A DNA stretch of 64,000 nt from Pseudomonas muyukensis (GTDB lineage Bacteria > Pseudomonadota > Gammaproteobacteria > Pseudomonadales > Pseudomonadaceae). The stretch spans positions 2,632,501 to 2,696,500 of the forward strand of contig NZ_CP077073.1 in NCBI RefSeq assembly GCF_019139535.1, given 5' to 3'. Positions 25,542-34,868 of the stretch are shown here, in pieces (the stretch's first letter is position 1; each line of letters starts with the position of its first letter). The translations under genes and the position numbers were made by a program. The notes under the pieces were generated by a model, which was given only the letters and a program-made list of their open reading frames with translations, did no database searches and was not told where the DNA came from.

Positions 25542-26141
25542 TTACTCGTACTGCAGGATGAACGGCAGGGTGGCGTCACCACGACCGGCGGTGGCGGTGC
25601 CGGCAGCGCCGGTGGTCACGTAGGCGGCGGAGAAGCTCAGGGTGGCGTCGCCGCCCTCGGCACCGGTGCCGTGCACGTCGCTCTGGATCTTGGCGGTGGC
25701 CGCCGAGCTCAGGTCGATCAGGTTGCCGGCTGGGTCGAGCAGGGCGATACCGACGTTGGCGGCAGTGCCGGTGCCTTTGGTCAGGGCCAGGACTTTCTTG
25801 CCGGTTACCAGGCCCGAACCGCCGCTGTTGGCGTCAAAGACCATGGACACCTTGGTGCCGACGTTGCAGTTGACGTTGAGGTTGAAGTCCTTGCCGGTGA
25901 CGCGGCCCGATGCCGGGTTCTCGGCGGTGCCCATGTCCTTGATCGAGACAGTGCCCATGTCCACGGCGATGACGCGGTCGGCATTGGCGCCGTCGACCGA
26001 GCAGGCGTCATTGTTGATCACGCCGGTGAAGGCGATCTTGCCGCTGCCGCCTTTGATCGGGCCGGTAGGTTCGGCGGCGAAGGCGCCGGCGGAAGCGGCG
26101 ATCAGCGACAGGGTCAATGCGGCCAGGGAGAACTTTTTCAT
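25542..26141 (-). CDS. fimA: Major fimbrial subunit (type 1 pilin)
   Basis: 199-residue pilin. The signal peptide MKKFSLAALTLSLIAASAG is cleaved near AFAA. The mature N-terminus GKIAFTGVINNDACSVDG is the donor-strand and first-Cys region, and the second Cys is in NVNCNVG. The C-terminal LPFILQYE carries the usual penultimate-region Tyr used in chaperone recognition. The ATG at 26141 is preferred to a GTG at 26153. It is first in the fimA-chaperone-usher operon. The symbol is used in the generic sense. Confidence 0.88.
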   Translation of the reverse strand: MKKFSLAALTLSLIAASAGAFAAEPTGPIKGGSGKIAFTGVINNDACSVDGANADRVIAVDMGTVSIKDMGTAENPASGRVTGKDFNLNVNCNVGTKVSMVFDANSGGSGLVTGKKVLALTKGTGTAANVGIALLDPAGNLIDLSSAATAKIQSDVHGTGAEGGDATLSFSAAYVTTGAAGTATAGRGDATLPFILQYE

Positions 26142-26163
26142 TTTGATGTCCACGCGATTATTG

Positions 26164-26193
26164 GTAAGTGCTGCATGTGAAATGCACGCTTAC
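26164..26193 (-). promoter_or_regulatory. Palindrome upstream of fimA
   Basis: GTAAGTG-C-TGCAT, loop GTGAA, ATGCA-CGCTTAC form a 12-bp imperfect stem 23 nt upstream of the pilin start. It could be an mRNA leader hairpin affecting pilin translation or stability, or an operator for the adjacent LuxR-type regulator. The role is inferred from position. Confidence 0.45.
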
Positions 26194-26256
26194 GATAAGT
26201 CGCGTGGGCTTATTACCACATCAGACGAATCTGAATGCTAGCCGGGTGCCATTGTT

Positions 26257-26904
26257 TCAATTGAACACATTGCCCGCCAGGCAATAGGCCAACAACTCCT
26301 GGTCACTATTAACCTCAAGTTTGCGCATGGCCGAAACTTTCTGCGCGCTGATGGTTTTGGTGCTGCGGTTTTGGCTGCGGGCAATTTCACTGACACTTTG
26401 TCCGGCCACGAACAGGCGCAATATTTCAAACTCCTTGGGCGACAGGCTCTCCACCCGTTGATCGAGCGCGGTGGTGCAGGCGATGACCGAGTTGCGCGCA
26501 GGGGCTTGCGAGCGGTAGGGATTGTTGCGGGCGACGGCATTGAGGGCTTTTTCGATTTCGCCGTGCAACTGGCTCTTCTGGATGACGCCGTCCACCCCCA
26601 GTTCGTGCAGCCGCGTGAGGATCAGCGGGTTGGAAATCATGGTCAGGACCAGGACTCGTATCGCTGGGTAGTGGCGCTTGAGGTATTCGATCAGTTTCAG
26701 GCCGTCGCCATAGGGCGAGTCGGCCGGCATGTTGTAGTCGGAGATGACCACGTCTACCGCTTGGGTTTCGAGCAGATCGATCAGCCCTTGCGAGCAGACC
26801 GCTTCGCCGACCACGCAAAAGCGCGAGTCGCGCTCGACCAGTTCGCGCACGCCGAGCAGCACGATCGGGTGATCGTCGGCGATGATGACCTTGAGTTTTT
26901 CCAT
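26257..26904 (-). CDS. LuxR/NarL-type response regulator, RocA/SadR-like
   Basis: 215-residue response regulator. The receiver domain starts MEKLKVIIADDHPIVLLGVRELV; the phospho-acceptor Asp is in VVISDYNMP (about residue 55), and the conserved Thr and Lys are in LVLTM and IQKS. The C-terminal LuxR HTH is LSPKEFEILRLFVAGQSVSEIARSQNRSTKTISAQKVSAMRKL, close to RcsB/RocA types. An in-frame ATG at 26949 is an alternative start; neither has a strong ribosome site. It lies between the fimbrial operon and the hybrid kinase genes, so it is the likely direct regulator of the pilin promoter. Confidence 0.88.
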   Translation of the reverse strand: MEKLKVIIADDHPIVLLGVRELVERDSRFCVVGEAVCSQGLIDLLETQAVDVVISDYNMPADSPYGDGLKLIEYLKRHYPAIRVLVLTMISNPLILTRLHELGVDGVIQKSQLHGEIEKALNAVARNNPYRSQAPARNSVIACTTALDQRVESLSPKEFEILRLFVAGQSVSEIARSQNRSTKTISAQKVSAMRKLEVNSDQELLAYCLAGNVFN

Positions 26905-26972
26905 AAAAGACGACCCGTTAGCCGGTGCGGATGGGAGGGGTGTTTCCATTGGTGTTGAGCGCTTGGGGGATT

Positions 26973-29900
26973 CTATTGGAGTGTGGCCAGGATTGCCGCC
27001 AGCCTGGCCAGCACCTCTTCCACGCGCCCGGCCAGGGGCGCATCGAGTGGCGCGCCAAGCAGGGCATTTTCCAGTGCGCAGCATTGCTCGGCCAGGGCTC
27101 GGGCCTGCACGGCGCCCAGGGCGCCGGCGATGCTGTGCAGGCGCTCGCCCAGGCGCTGGCTGTCGTGTTGTGCCAGGGCCTGGCGCAGATGATCCATGTC
27201 TTGCTGCAAGGTGCTGACGAACAGCGCGCGCATGGCCGGCGACAGTTGCACGGTGTCGGCTGGCACGGGCGCCTTCGGTGCGACCAAGGTGTCAGGTGCC
27301 GGGCGGCTGGGGCCGTCGGCCAGGTTTGGCCGGCACAAGCGCACCAGGTGGCTGCGCAAGGTTTGCAGGCTCAATGGCTTGACCATCCAGGCATGCATGC
27401 CCACCTCGAGGCAGCGTTGGCCTTCCTCGCGCAAGGCGTTGGCGGTGACGCCGATGATCGGCAGCTGGCTATCGTGCTGGCGTAGCGTCCTGGCCAGTTC
27501 ATAGCCGTTGATCAGCGGCATGTTCACATCGGTCAGCACCGCGTCGAACAGGCCGGGCTGCCAGCGTTGCAGGGCTTGCTCGCCATTGGCCGCGAGCACC
27601 GTGGTGCAGCCCAGCGCTTCGAGCTGTTCCTGGAGGATCGCCTGGTTGATCGGGTTGTCCTCGGCCACCAGGATATGCAGGCGCAGGGCGGCGCGCTGTT
27701 GTTGCGCCGCCTGCTGCTCATCTGCCACGCCGCCCTGGCGGACCTGGGCAATGAGCCGGGCGATGGCGCGCACATCGTGCATGTCCACTTGCCAGCGACC
27801 ATCGACCCAGGTTGCGGGTACGGGGCCGTCGCTGCTGGCGCAGATGCGCGTGCCTTGCCAGGGTTCGGCGTCCGGGCAGTCGAGCAGGTCCACCCGCAGG
27901 GCCTGGGCGTTGTCCTGCTCCTGCGCTGGGATCGTCAGGGTCGCGGCGATGCCCAGGCGCTGCAGCCAGTCGACGCAGTGCTGGGCCAGCTCCGGTATCG
28001 GCGCGCGGACGTACACCGGGCTCGGCTCGGGCGCCAGTTGCGGACAGTCGCCCAGTGCGCCCTCGGCCAGCGGCAGGCTGACCTTGAGCGAAAAGCTGCT
28101 GCCCAACCCTGGCTCGCTGACCACCTTGATCTGCCCGCCCATCATCTGCGCCAACCAGTTGCAAATCGGCAGGCCCAGGCCCGCGCCGCCCTCGCTGGTG
28201 GCATCCATGACCTGGTAGAACAGCTCGAAGAGCCGGGCCTGTTGCAGCTCGGAAATGCCGATGCCGCTGTCGGTCACCTGCCATTCCAGGCTGACCTGGG
28301 TGGCGTCGATCGCCAGCACGCGGGTGCGCAGCACCACCCGGCCGGTGTCGGTGAACTTGATGGCGTTGCTCAGCAGGTTGTTGAGGATCTGGCGGATGCG
28401 TATCGGGTCGCCGACCACCTGCGCCGGCAGCTGTGCATCGGTGCAGGCATATAGCAGCAAGCCCTTGCGCTGGGCAAAGGCGCGATAGGTGCGCAGGGTG
28501 TCCTCGAGCATGTCCAGCGGGCAGAACGCCACGGGCTCCAGGGCCATTTGCCCAGACTCGATCTTGGACACGTCGAGCACGTCGCTGATCAGCTGGAACA
28601 AGGTCGCCGAGGAGCGCTGGATGGTGTGCAGGTAGCCCTGCTGGCGGCTATCCAGCGAGGTCAGGCCGAGCAGTTCGAGGGTGCCCAGCACGCCGTACAG
28701 CGGGGTGCGGATTTCATGGCTCATGGTCGCCAGGAACAGGGTCTTGGCCTGGTTGGCGGCATCGGCGGCGCGGCGTGCGTCTTCCAGTGCCTGGGCGTCC
28801 TCGACATGGCGGGTGACATCGCTCAAGGCGAGCAGCTTGACGTCCTCGCCGTGATAACGGGTCGAGACGAAACCGACCTTGAGGTGGCGGCCGTCGATCT
28901 GCACGTGATGCTCGCCGCTGCGGCTGTCGTCCAGTTGCGGTGCCAGCCTCTTGATCAGCTCGCCGGTACCGTGCCATTGCTGGGCGCATTGGTTTTCCAG
29001 GAGCACGGCATGGTCGGCGTTGCGCACCACGCACAGCCCGGTCGGGGCGGTATCGATGACCACCCGGCTGAAGGCCTCGCTCTCGGCGATGGTTTCGTGG
29101 GCCGCCCGGGCGGGCAGGATGACCCGTTGCTGGTACCAGCGGATGGCCGCCCGGCCCACGCCGAAGAGCACCAGGAAGGTGACGGCGAGGCTGGCCAGCG
29201 ACCAGAACGCGTAGCGGAAGAAGTGCTGGTAGGTCACGGTGTAGACCGCGCTCCAGCCGCCGTTTGCCTGTTCGTGCAACCGGAACACCAGGCCGTTGGC
29301 CTTGAAGTTCAGGCCCTCTTGCACGTCGGCCAGCGGCAGGGGGTCGCCGATCAGGACGGTGCCGGAGGGGGCGATCAGGGTGAAACGGTCATACACGGTC
29401 CAGGCCATGATGCGTTCGAAATCGTTGATCTGGGCCAGGTCGACCAACGATGCCACCTGGAAACGTCCGGCGCTGGCCCGCGCCGGGTCCTGGGCAATGC
29501 TGGCAAACGCCAGTACCCGTGGCGGCGAGGCCTGGTCGGGCTGGGCGACGTAGCTGCGCCAGAGGACCGCGTCTTCCTGCGCCCAGGCAGCTTCATCGGG
29601 CAGGCGTGCGGCCACCTGGCCGATCACCGCCATGAAGGGCTCGTTGCCACTGACCGTCTGGCCGCGGCCACGGCCGGCGGCGGGCACGGCGATGTCGTAG
29701 TGCATCCCCGGCGAGAACAGGATCACCTGGGGCGAGCGGTAGTGGGCAGCCGACCAGAAGCTGCTGTAGAAGGCGGCGAGGTTCGCGCCCTGGCTGAAGA
29801 TACGCGGCATCTGGCTGCTATCGACGCGCTCGCGATCGAGCTTGACGCTGAATGGCAGGGTGAACGGGAACGCCTGGCCTTCGTAGATTTCCGGGCCTTC

Positions 29901-30191
29901 CGCGGCCAGGGGCGTCAGTGCGGCCTGCAGGGGACGGTGCCGCTCGAGCAGCTCGCCCTCGACGCTTTGCCGCACCAGGGCCTTCAGGAAGGACTCCTGC
30001 TCGCGGATGTTTTCCATGAGGCGGGCGAAGTGAATGTTCACCGTGTCTTGGTGTTCGTCGACCAGACGCTGGATCGACCAGACGCTGAACGCCACCAGCA
30101 GCAGGGCCAGGCCGAGCAGTGCGGTCATGCCTTTGTTCAGGCGCAGAGAGCTGCGGGCAAGGTTTTCCAGCAGGGCGTTGTACTGTTTCAT
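26973..30191 (-). CDS. Hybrid sensor kinase with receiver and Hpt, RocS1-like
   Basis: 1072-residue membrane kinase. A transmembrane helix near 20-42 ([20 protein letters not shown]) and another near 325-347 bracket a periplasmic sensor region. A PAS-like segment precedes HisKA ([18 protein letters not shown], phospho-His near 491), then HATPase ([34 protein letters not shown]), a receiver ([10 protein letters not shown], phospho-Asp in AVLTDVNMP near 888) and a C-terminal Hpt ([14 protein letters not shown], His near 1018). This allows a full His-Asp-His-Asp relay to the adjacent response regulators. It is 90 nt downstream of the EAL gene. Confidence 0.9.
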   Translation of the reverse strand: MKQYNALLENLARSSLRLNKGMTALLGLALLLVAFSVWSIQRLVDEHQDTVNIHFARLMENIREQESFLKALVRQSVEGELLERHRPLQAALTPLAAEGPEIYEGQAFPFTLPFSVKLDRERVDSSQMPRIFSQGANLAAFYSSFWSAAHYRSPQVILFSPGMHYDIAVPAAGRGRGQTVSGNEPFMAVIGQVAARLPDEAAWAQEDAVLWRSYVAQPDQASPPRVLAFASIAQDPARASAGRFQVASLVDLAQINDFERIMAWTVYDRFTLIAPSGTVLIGDPLPLADVQEGLNFKANGLVFRLHEQANGGWSAVYTVTYQHFFRYAFWSLASLAVTFLVLFGVGRAAIRWYQQRVILPARAAHETIAESEAFSRVVIDTAPTGLCVVRNADHAVLLENQCAQQWHGTGELIKRLAPQLDDSRSGEHHVQIDGRHLKVGFVSTRYHGEDVKLLALSDVTRHVEDAQALEDARRAADAANQAKTLFLATMSHEIRTPLYGVLGTLELLGLTSLDSRQQGYLHTIQRSSATLFQLISDVLDVSKIESGQMALEPVAFCPLDMLEDTLRTYRAFAQRKGLLLYACTDAQLPAQVVGDPIRIRQILNNLLSNAIKFTDTGRVVLRTRVLAIDATQVSLEWQVTDSGIGISELQQARLFELFYQVMDATSEGGAGLGLPICNWLAQMMGGQIKVVSEPGLGSSFSLKVSLPLAEGALGDCPQLAPEPSPVYVRAPIPELAQHCVDWLQRLGIAATLTIPAQEQDNAQALRVDLLDCPDAEPWQGTRICASSDGPVPATWVDGRWQVDMHDVRAIARLIAQVRQGGVADEQQAAQQQRAALRLHILVAEDNPINQAILQEQLEALGCTTVLAANGEQALQRWQPGLFDAVLTDVNMPLINGYELARTLRQHDSQLPIIGVTANALREEGQRCLEVGMHAWMVKPLSLQTLRSHLVRLCRPNLADGPSRPAPDTLVAPKAPVPADTVQLSPAMRALFVSTLQQDMDHLRQALAQHDSQRLGERLHSIAGALGAVQARALAEQCCALENALLGAPLDAPLAGRVEEVLARLAAILATLQ

Positions 30192-30280
30192 GGGGGGCAG
30201 CGGAGTCCGGAAGGCCTGGGAAGCGTCGATATCAAATGGATATTACCTCCGAAGTTCGGCCTTCACAGGGGTAATGCAGA

Positions 30281-31474
30281 TTAAAAGGCCGCGGGCGGGC
30301 CATCGCTGTGCAGCAGGTGCTGGAACTGCTCGGCCGACACGGCGTGGGAGATCAGGAACCCCTGGACCTGGTTGCAGTCGACCTTGCGCAGCATTTCCAG
30401 CTCCTGGGGCGTCTCGACCCCTTCGGCGACCACGGTGAGGCCAAGCTTGCGGCCCAGGGCGACGATGCTGGCCAGGGCCGAGGCCAGGCTTTCGCTCTCA
30501 TCGCAGCGTTGCACCAGCGCGCGGTCGATCTTGAGCTCGGTAAAGGGTGTCGAGACCAGGCTCATGTAGGAACTGTAGCCTTTGCCGAAGTCGTCCTGGG
30601 ACAGGCCGAAGCCCTTCATGCGCAAGCGGCAGGCGCCGGCGTAGAAGTTGCTCAGGTCCTCGGGGATCGAGCACTCCATCAGCTCGAAGCACAGCTTGGC
30701 GGGCACCCCCTGGTGGTGCAGGACGAAGGCCAGCAAGCGGTCGGCCAGGTCGTGGCTGTTGAGCAGGTGGGTCGGCAGGTTGATCGACACCGGGATGTCA
30801 TAGCCCTGTTCGCGCCAGCGCACCTGGGCGTCCATGGCCTGCTTGAGCATCGCCCACAGCAGGCGCTCTTCCAGGCCGAAGGCGTTGAGGGTCGGCAGGA
30901 AGGTGCCTGGCAACAACACGCCTTGTTCCGGATGCATCCAGCGCACCAAGGCCTCGGCGGCGACGATGCGGCCGTTGTGCAGGGACTTCTTGGGTTGGAA
31001 CCAGGCCTGGAAGGCGCGGTTGTTGAGGGCGTCGACCAGGGTCTGGCGGTCGAATTCGAGGGCGGCCGGGGCGCTTTGCGTGGTGGCCTGGCGGCGCAGT
31101 TGCAACTGGTCGATCAGGCTGCGCAGGGCGGCGGGTTCGACCGGCTTGGAAATCAGCCCGAGCACATCCACGCCCAGGTTCTTGGCCACCAGGCTGGCGG
31201 CCATGAGCATGCGCCGCGAGGCGGCGCTCATGATCGCCAGGCCCGGCTTGTGGCGCAGGCCGGTGAGATGCTGGATGAACTGCACGCCATCCATGCCCGG
31301 CATCAGCAGGTCGGTCAGGACCAGGTCGAAGTCACGCAGGCGCAAGCGTTCCAGGGCTTCCTGGCCATCCCGCGCGGCCTCCAGGTGGAAGTTGCCCAGT
31401 TCGCTGAACAGGTGCTGCAGGTACATGTGCTGGAACGGGTGGTCTTCGACGATGAGGATGTTAAAGGGCTTCAA
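30281..31474 (-). CDS. EAL-domain response regulator, RocR/SadS-type c-di-GMP phosphodiesterase
   Basis: 397-residue protein. The N-terminal receiver has NILIVEDHPFQ and the phospho-Asp in LVLTDLLMPGMDG (near 54). The C-terminal EAL domain has intact motifs: AEALVRW, VSINLPTHLL (Asn), CFELMECSI (Glu), SQDDFGKGYSS, ELKIDRALV (Lys), VVAEGVETPQEL (Glu) and QVQGFL (Gln). It should therefore hydrolyse c-di-GMP. In the P. aeruginosa Roc system RocR competes with RocA for phosphoryl groups from RocS; the same layout is inferred here. Its start overlaps the upstream kinase by 14 bp. Confidence 0.9.
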   Translation of the reverse strand: MKPFNILIVEDHPFQHMYLQHLFSELGNFHLEAARDGQEALERLRLRDFDLVLTDLLMPGMDGVQFIQHLTGLRHKPGLAIMSAASRRMLMAASLVAKNLGVDVLGLISKPVEPAALRSLIDQLQLRRQATTQSAPAALEFDRQTLVDALNNRAFQAWFQPKKSLHNGRIVAAEALVRWMHPEQGVLLPGTFLPTLNAFGLEERLLWAMLKQAMDAQVRWREQGYDIPVSINLPTHLLNSHDLADRLLAFVLHHQGVPAKLCFELMECSIPEDLSNFYAGACRLRMKGFGLSQDDFGKGYSSYMSLVSTPFTELKIDRALVQRCDESESLASALASIVALGRKLGLTVVAEGVETPQELEMLRKVDCNQVQGFLISHAVSAEQFQHLLHSDGPPAAF

Positions 31475-34289
31475 GACGGCTACCTCGATACGGGGCCAGG
31501 CAGTTGAACAGGGCTTGCAGGTTGAAAGGTTTGATCAGGCAGCGGTCCATGCCGGCGGCCAGGCACAGTTCTTCCTCGCCGCGCAGGGCGTTGGCGGTGG
31601 CGCCGATGATGGGCAGGGTGCAGCCTTGCTGGCGCAGGGCCCGGGCCAGGGCGTAGCCGTTCATGCCGGGCATGTTGACGTCGCTCAGCACCAGGTCGAA
31701 GCGCTCGTGCTGCCAGGCATGCAGGGCCTGCTCGCCGTCGCCGGCCAGGGTCACGCTGCAGCCGAGCTCCTTGAGCTGGTCGCGCAGGATCAACTGGTTG
31801 ATGACGTTGTCCTCGGCGACCAGCACGTGCAGCCCGAGCGGCTCCGGCGCATCGGCGTGCGCCAGGGTTTCGCCGCGCGCACGGTGCAGGCCCTGGGCTT
31901 GGCTGACGGCGTGATGCAGGGCGCCGAGGTCGGTGAGGTTCACCTGCCATTGGCGCACGTCTTCGCGGGCCTCCCAACTGCCGAAGGCACTGGCCAGGAT
32001 GCGTGGGCCAAGCCATTGGGCCAGCAGTGGCTGCTCGAGGCTGCCGGGGTGCAGTTCGAGCAACAGTTCGCAGGTTGCCGGGCCGGTAGTGGGTGGCATG
32101 CCCACCTGGGCCCGTGCGCCCCAGCGGCACAGCCAGCCGGCAAACGTCTCGGCCAACTCGTGGATGGGCGAGACCACATGGATGCGCTCGGCCAGCAGGT
32201 TGAAGGGCGCGAGGGCAGGGGCGCTGGCGGCCGAGGTGACTTCCAGGGGCAGGGTCAGGCTGAAGCTGCTGCCCAGGCCCAGCTCGCTGACCAGGCGCAA
32301 CTGGCCGTTCATCAACTGTGTCAGGCGTTGGCAGATGGCAAGGCCCAGGCCGGTGCCGGGCACCAGCTGGGTATGGCCTTCGCTTTGGTAGAAGGGGTCG
32401 AAGATGTTTGCGTGGTCCTGCTCGGCAATGCCCTTGCCGGAGTCTGCCACCTGCCACAGCACCGAGCAGCGCTCGCCCTCGCGGTTGAGCAGCTTGGCGC
32501 GCAGCACCACGCGGCCACAATCGGTGAACTTCACGGCATTGCTCAGCAGGTTGTTGAGGATCTGGCGGATCCGGTTGACGTCGCCGATAAGCCGCTCGGG
32601 CAGGTGCGGATCCAGGCAGCCATAAAGCTGCAGGCCCTTGTTTCTGGCTGCGGCGCTGTAGCTTTGAATCACTTCCATGGCCAGTTCCGCGACGCAGAAC
32701 TCGCTGCGCTCGAGGGCCAGTTGGCCGGCCTCGATCTTCGACACGTCGAGCACATCGCAAATCAGTTGCAACAGTGTCGCCGAAGAGCCTTCGATGGCTT
32801 GCAGGTAGTCGCGTTGCTGCCCATCGAGGGTCGTGCGCGACAGCAGCTCCAGGGTGCCGAGCACCCCGTACAGCGGCGTGCGGATCTCGTGGCTCATGGT
32901 GGCCAGGAACTGGGTCTTGGCTTCGTTGGCGCTGTCGGCGGCGCGCCGGGCATCCTCCAGCGCCGCCTCGATCTGCTTGCGCGCGCTGATATCGCTGAAC
33001 ACGCAAAGCACCACGTCCTCGCCCTTGTAGCGGGTCGGCGCGCAGCTCAGGTAAAGATGGCGGCCGTCGCTGGTTTCGAAGTCATCGCCGCAGGCGACAC
33101 AGGGTTCGGCGAAGGCCTGTTCGATCCAGGCCGCGCTGCGCGAGACCCGGGCTTCGCCCAGCCACTGCTGGGCCAGGCGATTTTCCAGCACTACCTGGCC
33201 GTCGCTGCGGCGCAGGACGCACAGTGCCACCGGCGCGGTCTCGATCACGTCGCGGTTGAACAGCTCGCTTTCGACCAGGGCGCGGATGCGTTGCACCGTC
33301 GGGCTGATGAAGCGCTGTTCGAAGCGGCGTATCAACAACAGCATCAGGCCGATGCTGAGCAGGCAGAACAGCAGGGCGCCGACAATCTGCAACCAGAGCC
33401 CGGAGAGGATGGCGAGCAGGTCGATGGCATACACCAGTTGCCAGTCCGACGACATCAACGGCTTGTTGATGACCAGGTACTCCGGCAGCAGCCCTTGGCC
33501 GACGAAACCGAAGAAGTCACTGCCCTGGTGGGCGAGCAGCAACTGGCTCAGCGCCTGGTCGGAGCTGTTGCTGAACACCAGCATGCCATCGGCGTTGTAC
33601 ATCATGAACTTGCCCGACGTCGCATCGTTTAGGGTCGGCGAGACTTCGCGGCTGTCGATCTCCAGCCCCAGCCAGCCGGAGTCCGGGTCGCGCTGGTCGA
33701 GACGCTGGAAGATGTACAGGTGCGTGTGCTGCTCGTCCTGGTCGGCGAGCCACAGTTCATCGACCGCCGCGGGCTGGCGCGCCTGTTCGCCCTGCAAGCG
33801 CCGTAGCAGGGTGGCAGAGGGGGTGTGGGCATGGGCGATGGCGCTGTACAGCCAGCGCGCCTGGCCCTGGGGGCCGGCGCCGACGTACAGCAGGTTGACC
33901 TGTTTGGCGCGCAGGTAGTCACACATGCGTGGGGTCAGCCACAGGCTCCATTGCTTGCCTGGCTTGTCGCCCAACAGCAGGTGCACTTCCTCGCTGGGAA
34001 TATTGGCCATTGGCAGCTTGCCCGGCGTGGTGCGGGCAATGGCTGTGAGGCTCAGGCTTTCCAGCAGCGCTTCACGGTTGGTGAAGAAGGTGTGCGCCTC
34101 GGCGATCGCACTGCTCATGTAGCCGCGGCGCTTGGAAATGTCGGTATTGAAGCTGAGCAGCAGGAAACTGTAGGCGCCGCCGAGGATCCCCGCTGATAGC
34201 ACCAATGCCAACAAGCGAAGCAGGTGGCGCGCCGCTTCGGGGTTGGAGAGCAGTGGGTTGATCTGTTGTAGGTAGGATTTCAGTCGCAT
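31461..34289 (-). CDS. Hybrid sensor kinase with receiver, no Hpt, RocS2-like
   Basis: 942-residue hybrid kinase, first gene of the leftward four-gene regulatory operon. Transmembrane helices lie near 22-46 (LLRLLALVLSAGILGGAYSFLLL) and 283-308 (WLQIVGALLFCLLSIGLMLLLI), with a periplasmic sensor between. PAS-like and PAC segments are followed by HisKA ([20 protein letters not shown], His near 467), HATPase ([36 protein letters not shown]) and a receiver (VLVAEDNVINQL, Asp in LVLSDVNMPGMNG near 870). The protein stops soon after the receiver, so it lacks an Hpt and may borrow the one on its partner. It resembles the RocS/BvgS-like family. Confidence 0.88.
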   Translation of the reverse strand: MRLKSYLQQINPLLSNPEAARHLLRLLALVLSAGILGGAYSFLLLSFNTDISKRRGYMSSAIAEAHTFFTNREALLESLSLTAIARTTPGKLPMANIPSEEVHLLLGDKPGKQWSLWLTPRMCDYLRAKQVNLLYVGAGPQGQARWLYSAIAHAHTPSATLLRRLQGEQARQPAAVDELWLADQDEQHTHLYIFQRLDQRDPDSGWLGLEIDSREVSPTLNDATSGKFMMYNADGMLVFSNSSDQALSQLLLAHQGSDFFGFVGQGLLPEYLVINKPLMSSDWQLVYAIDLLAILSGLWLQIVGALLFCLLSIGLMLLLIRRFEQRFISPTVQRIRALVESELFNRDVIETAPVALCVLRRSDGQVVLENRLAQQWLGEARVSRSAAWIEQAFAEPCVACGDDFETSDGRHLYLSCAPTRYKGEDVVLCVFSDISARKQIEAALEDARRAADSANEAKTQFLATMSHEIRTPLYGVLGTLELLSRTTLDGQQRDYLQAIEGSSATLLQLICDVLDVSKIEAGQLALERSEFCVAELAMEVIQSYSAAARNKGLQLYGCLDPHLPERLIGDVNRIRQILNNLLSNAVKFTDCGRVVLRAKLLNREGERCSVLWQVADSGKGIAEQDHANIFDPFYQSEGHTQLVPGTGLGLAICQRLTQLMNGQLRLVSELGLGSSFSLTLPLEVTSAASAPALAPFNLLAERIHVVSPIHELAETFAGWLCRWGARAQVGMPPTTGPATCELLLELHPGSLEQPLLAQWLGPRILASAFGSWEAREDVRQWQVNLTDLGALHHAVSQAQGLHRARGETLAHADAPEPLGLHVLVAEDNVINQLILRDQLKELGCSVTLAGDGEQALHAWQHERFDLVLSDVNMPGMNGYALARALRQQGCTLPIIGATANALRGEEELCLAAGMDRCLIKPFNLQALFNCLAPYRGSRLEAL

Positions 34290-34474
34290 CGGGCGACTTT
34301 AGGCGCGGGGATGGCAGGACGATATCAGACGATCCTTAAAGCCATTTGTGTCCAAGCGGCCCAGGTGGAGGGCTTTCGTTGTTCGCTTTGTGATGGGCGT
34401 CACACCTGCTCCCGTGTCTAGTACCGTTTATCGGATAGGCTGGGGACACAGGGGTTCTACCAGGGAGAAACACG

Positions 34475-34810
34475 ATGGGCATCAAGGCATTTGCAGTGTG
34501 TGTAGTGGCCTGCCTGGGGTGGGTCGCGCAAGCGCAGGCAGCCACGGCGATCGGCTCGGGCGTGCTGCAGTTCACCGGCAGCATCGTCGAGTCTTCCTGC
34601 CGGGCAGAGGCAGGGGCCATGGGGGTACGGGTGGCGGATTGCCCTTCGACGGCGCAGCGTAGCCAGGTCGATGTCCAGCGCGCGGATCGCCAGGTCGAGC
34701 AGGTGCAGGCCATGCGGGCTGATGCGCGGGGTGAGTTGTATCGCCTGGTCGATATCAAGGGGCAACCGCTGGCCCAGGGCAATTACGTGGTGATCCTGAC
34801 CGCGCCTTGA
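34475..34810 (+). CDS. Small orphan pilin-like protein
   Basis: 111-residue secreted protein with a signal peptide (MGIKAFAVCVVACLGWVAQAQA). The mature start GSGVLQFTGSIVESSCRAE resembles the donor-strand and first-Cys region of type 1 pilins, and a second Cys is in VADCPST. The rest is short and lacks the C-terminal Tyr motif. A GGGAGAAACACG ribosome site is present. It is divergent from the RocS2-like gene, about 8.3 kb from the pilin gene. It may be a minor subunit, an assembly terminator, or a remnant. Confidence 0.7.
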   Translation: MGIKAFAVCVVACLGWVAQAQAATAIGSGVLQFTGSIVESSCRAEAGAMGVRVADCPSTAQRSQVDVQRADRQVEQVQAMRADARGELYRLVDIKGQPLAQGNYVVILTAP

Positions 34811-34818
34811 TGATCAGC

Positions 34819-34860
34819 CTGGCACCGGCCATGCCGATGTTCGCCGGCAAGGCTGGCTTG
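34819..34860. repeat. Single REP-like half element
   Basis: GGCACCGGCCATGCCG followed by TTCGCCGGCAAGGCTGGC is closely similar to the arm repeated in the array at 58769-59383. It lies between convergent genes. Confidence 0.55.
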
Positions 34861-34868
34861 CACAACGA

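Noticed and set aside
30834..33632. 932-codon open frame on the plus strand
   Set aside because: It lies antisense to the EAL and RocS2-like kinase genes, whose catalytic motifs are intact.
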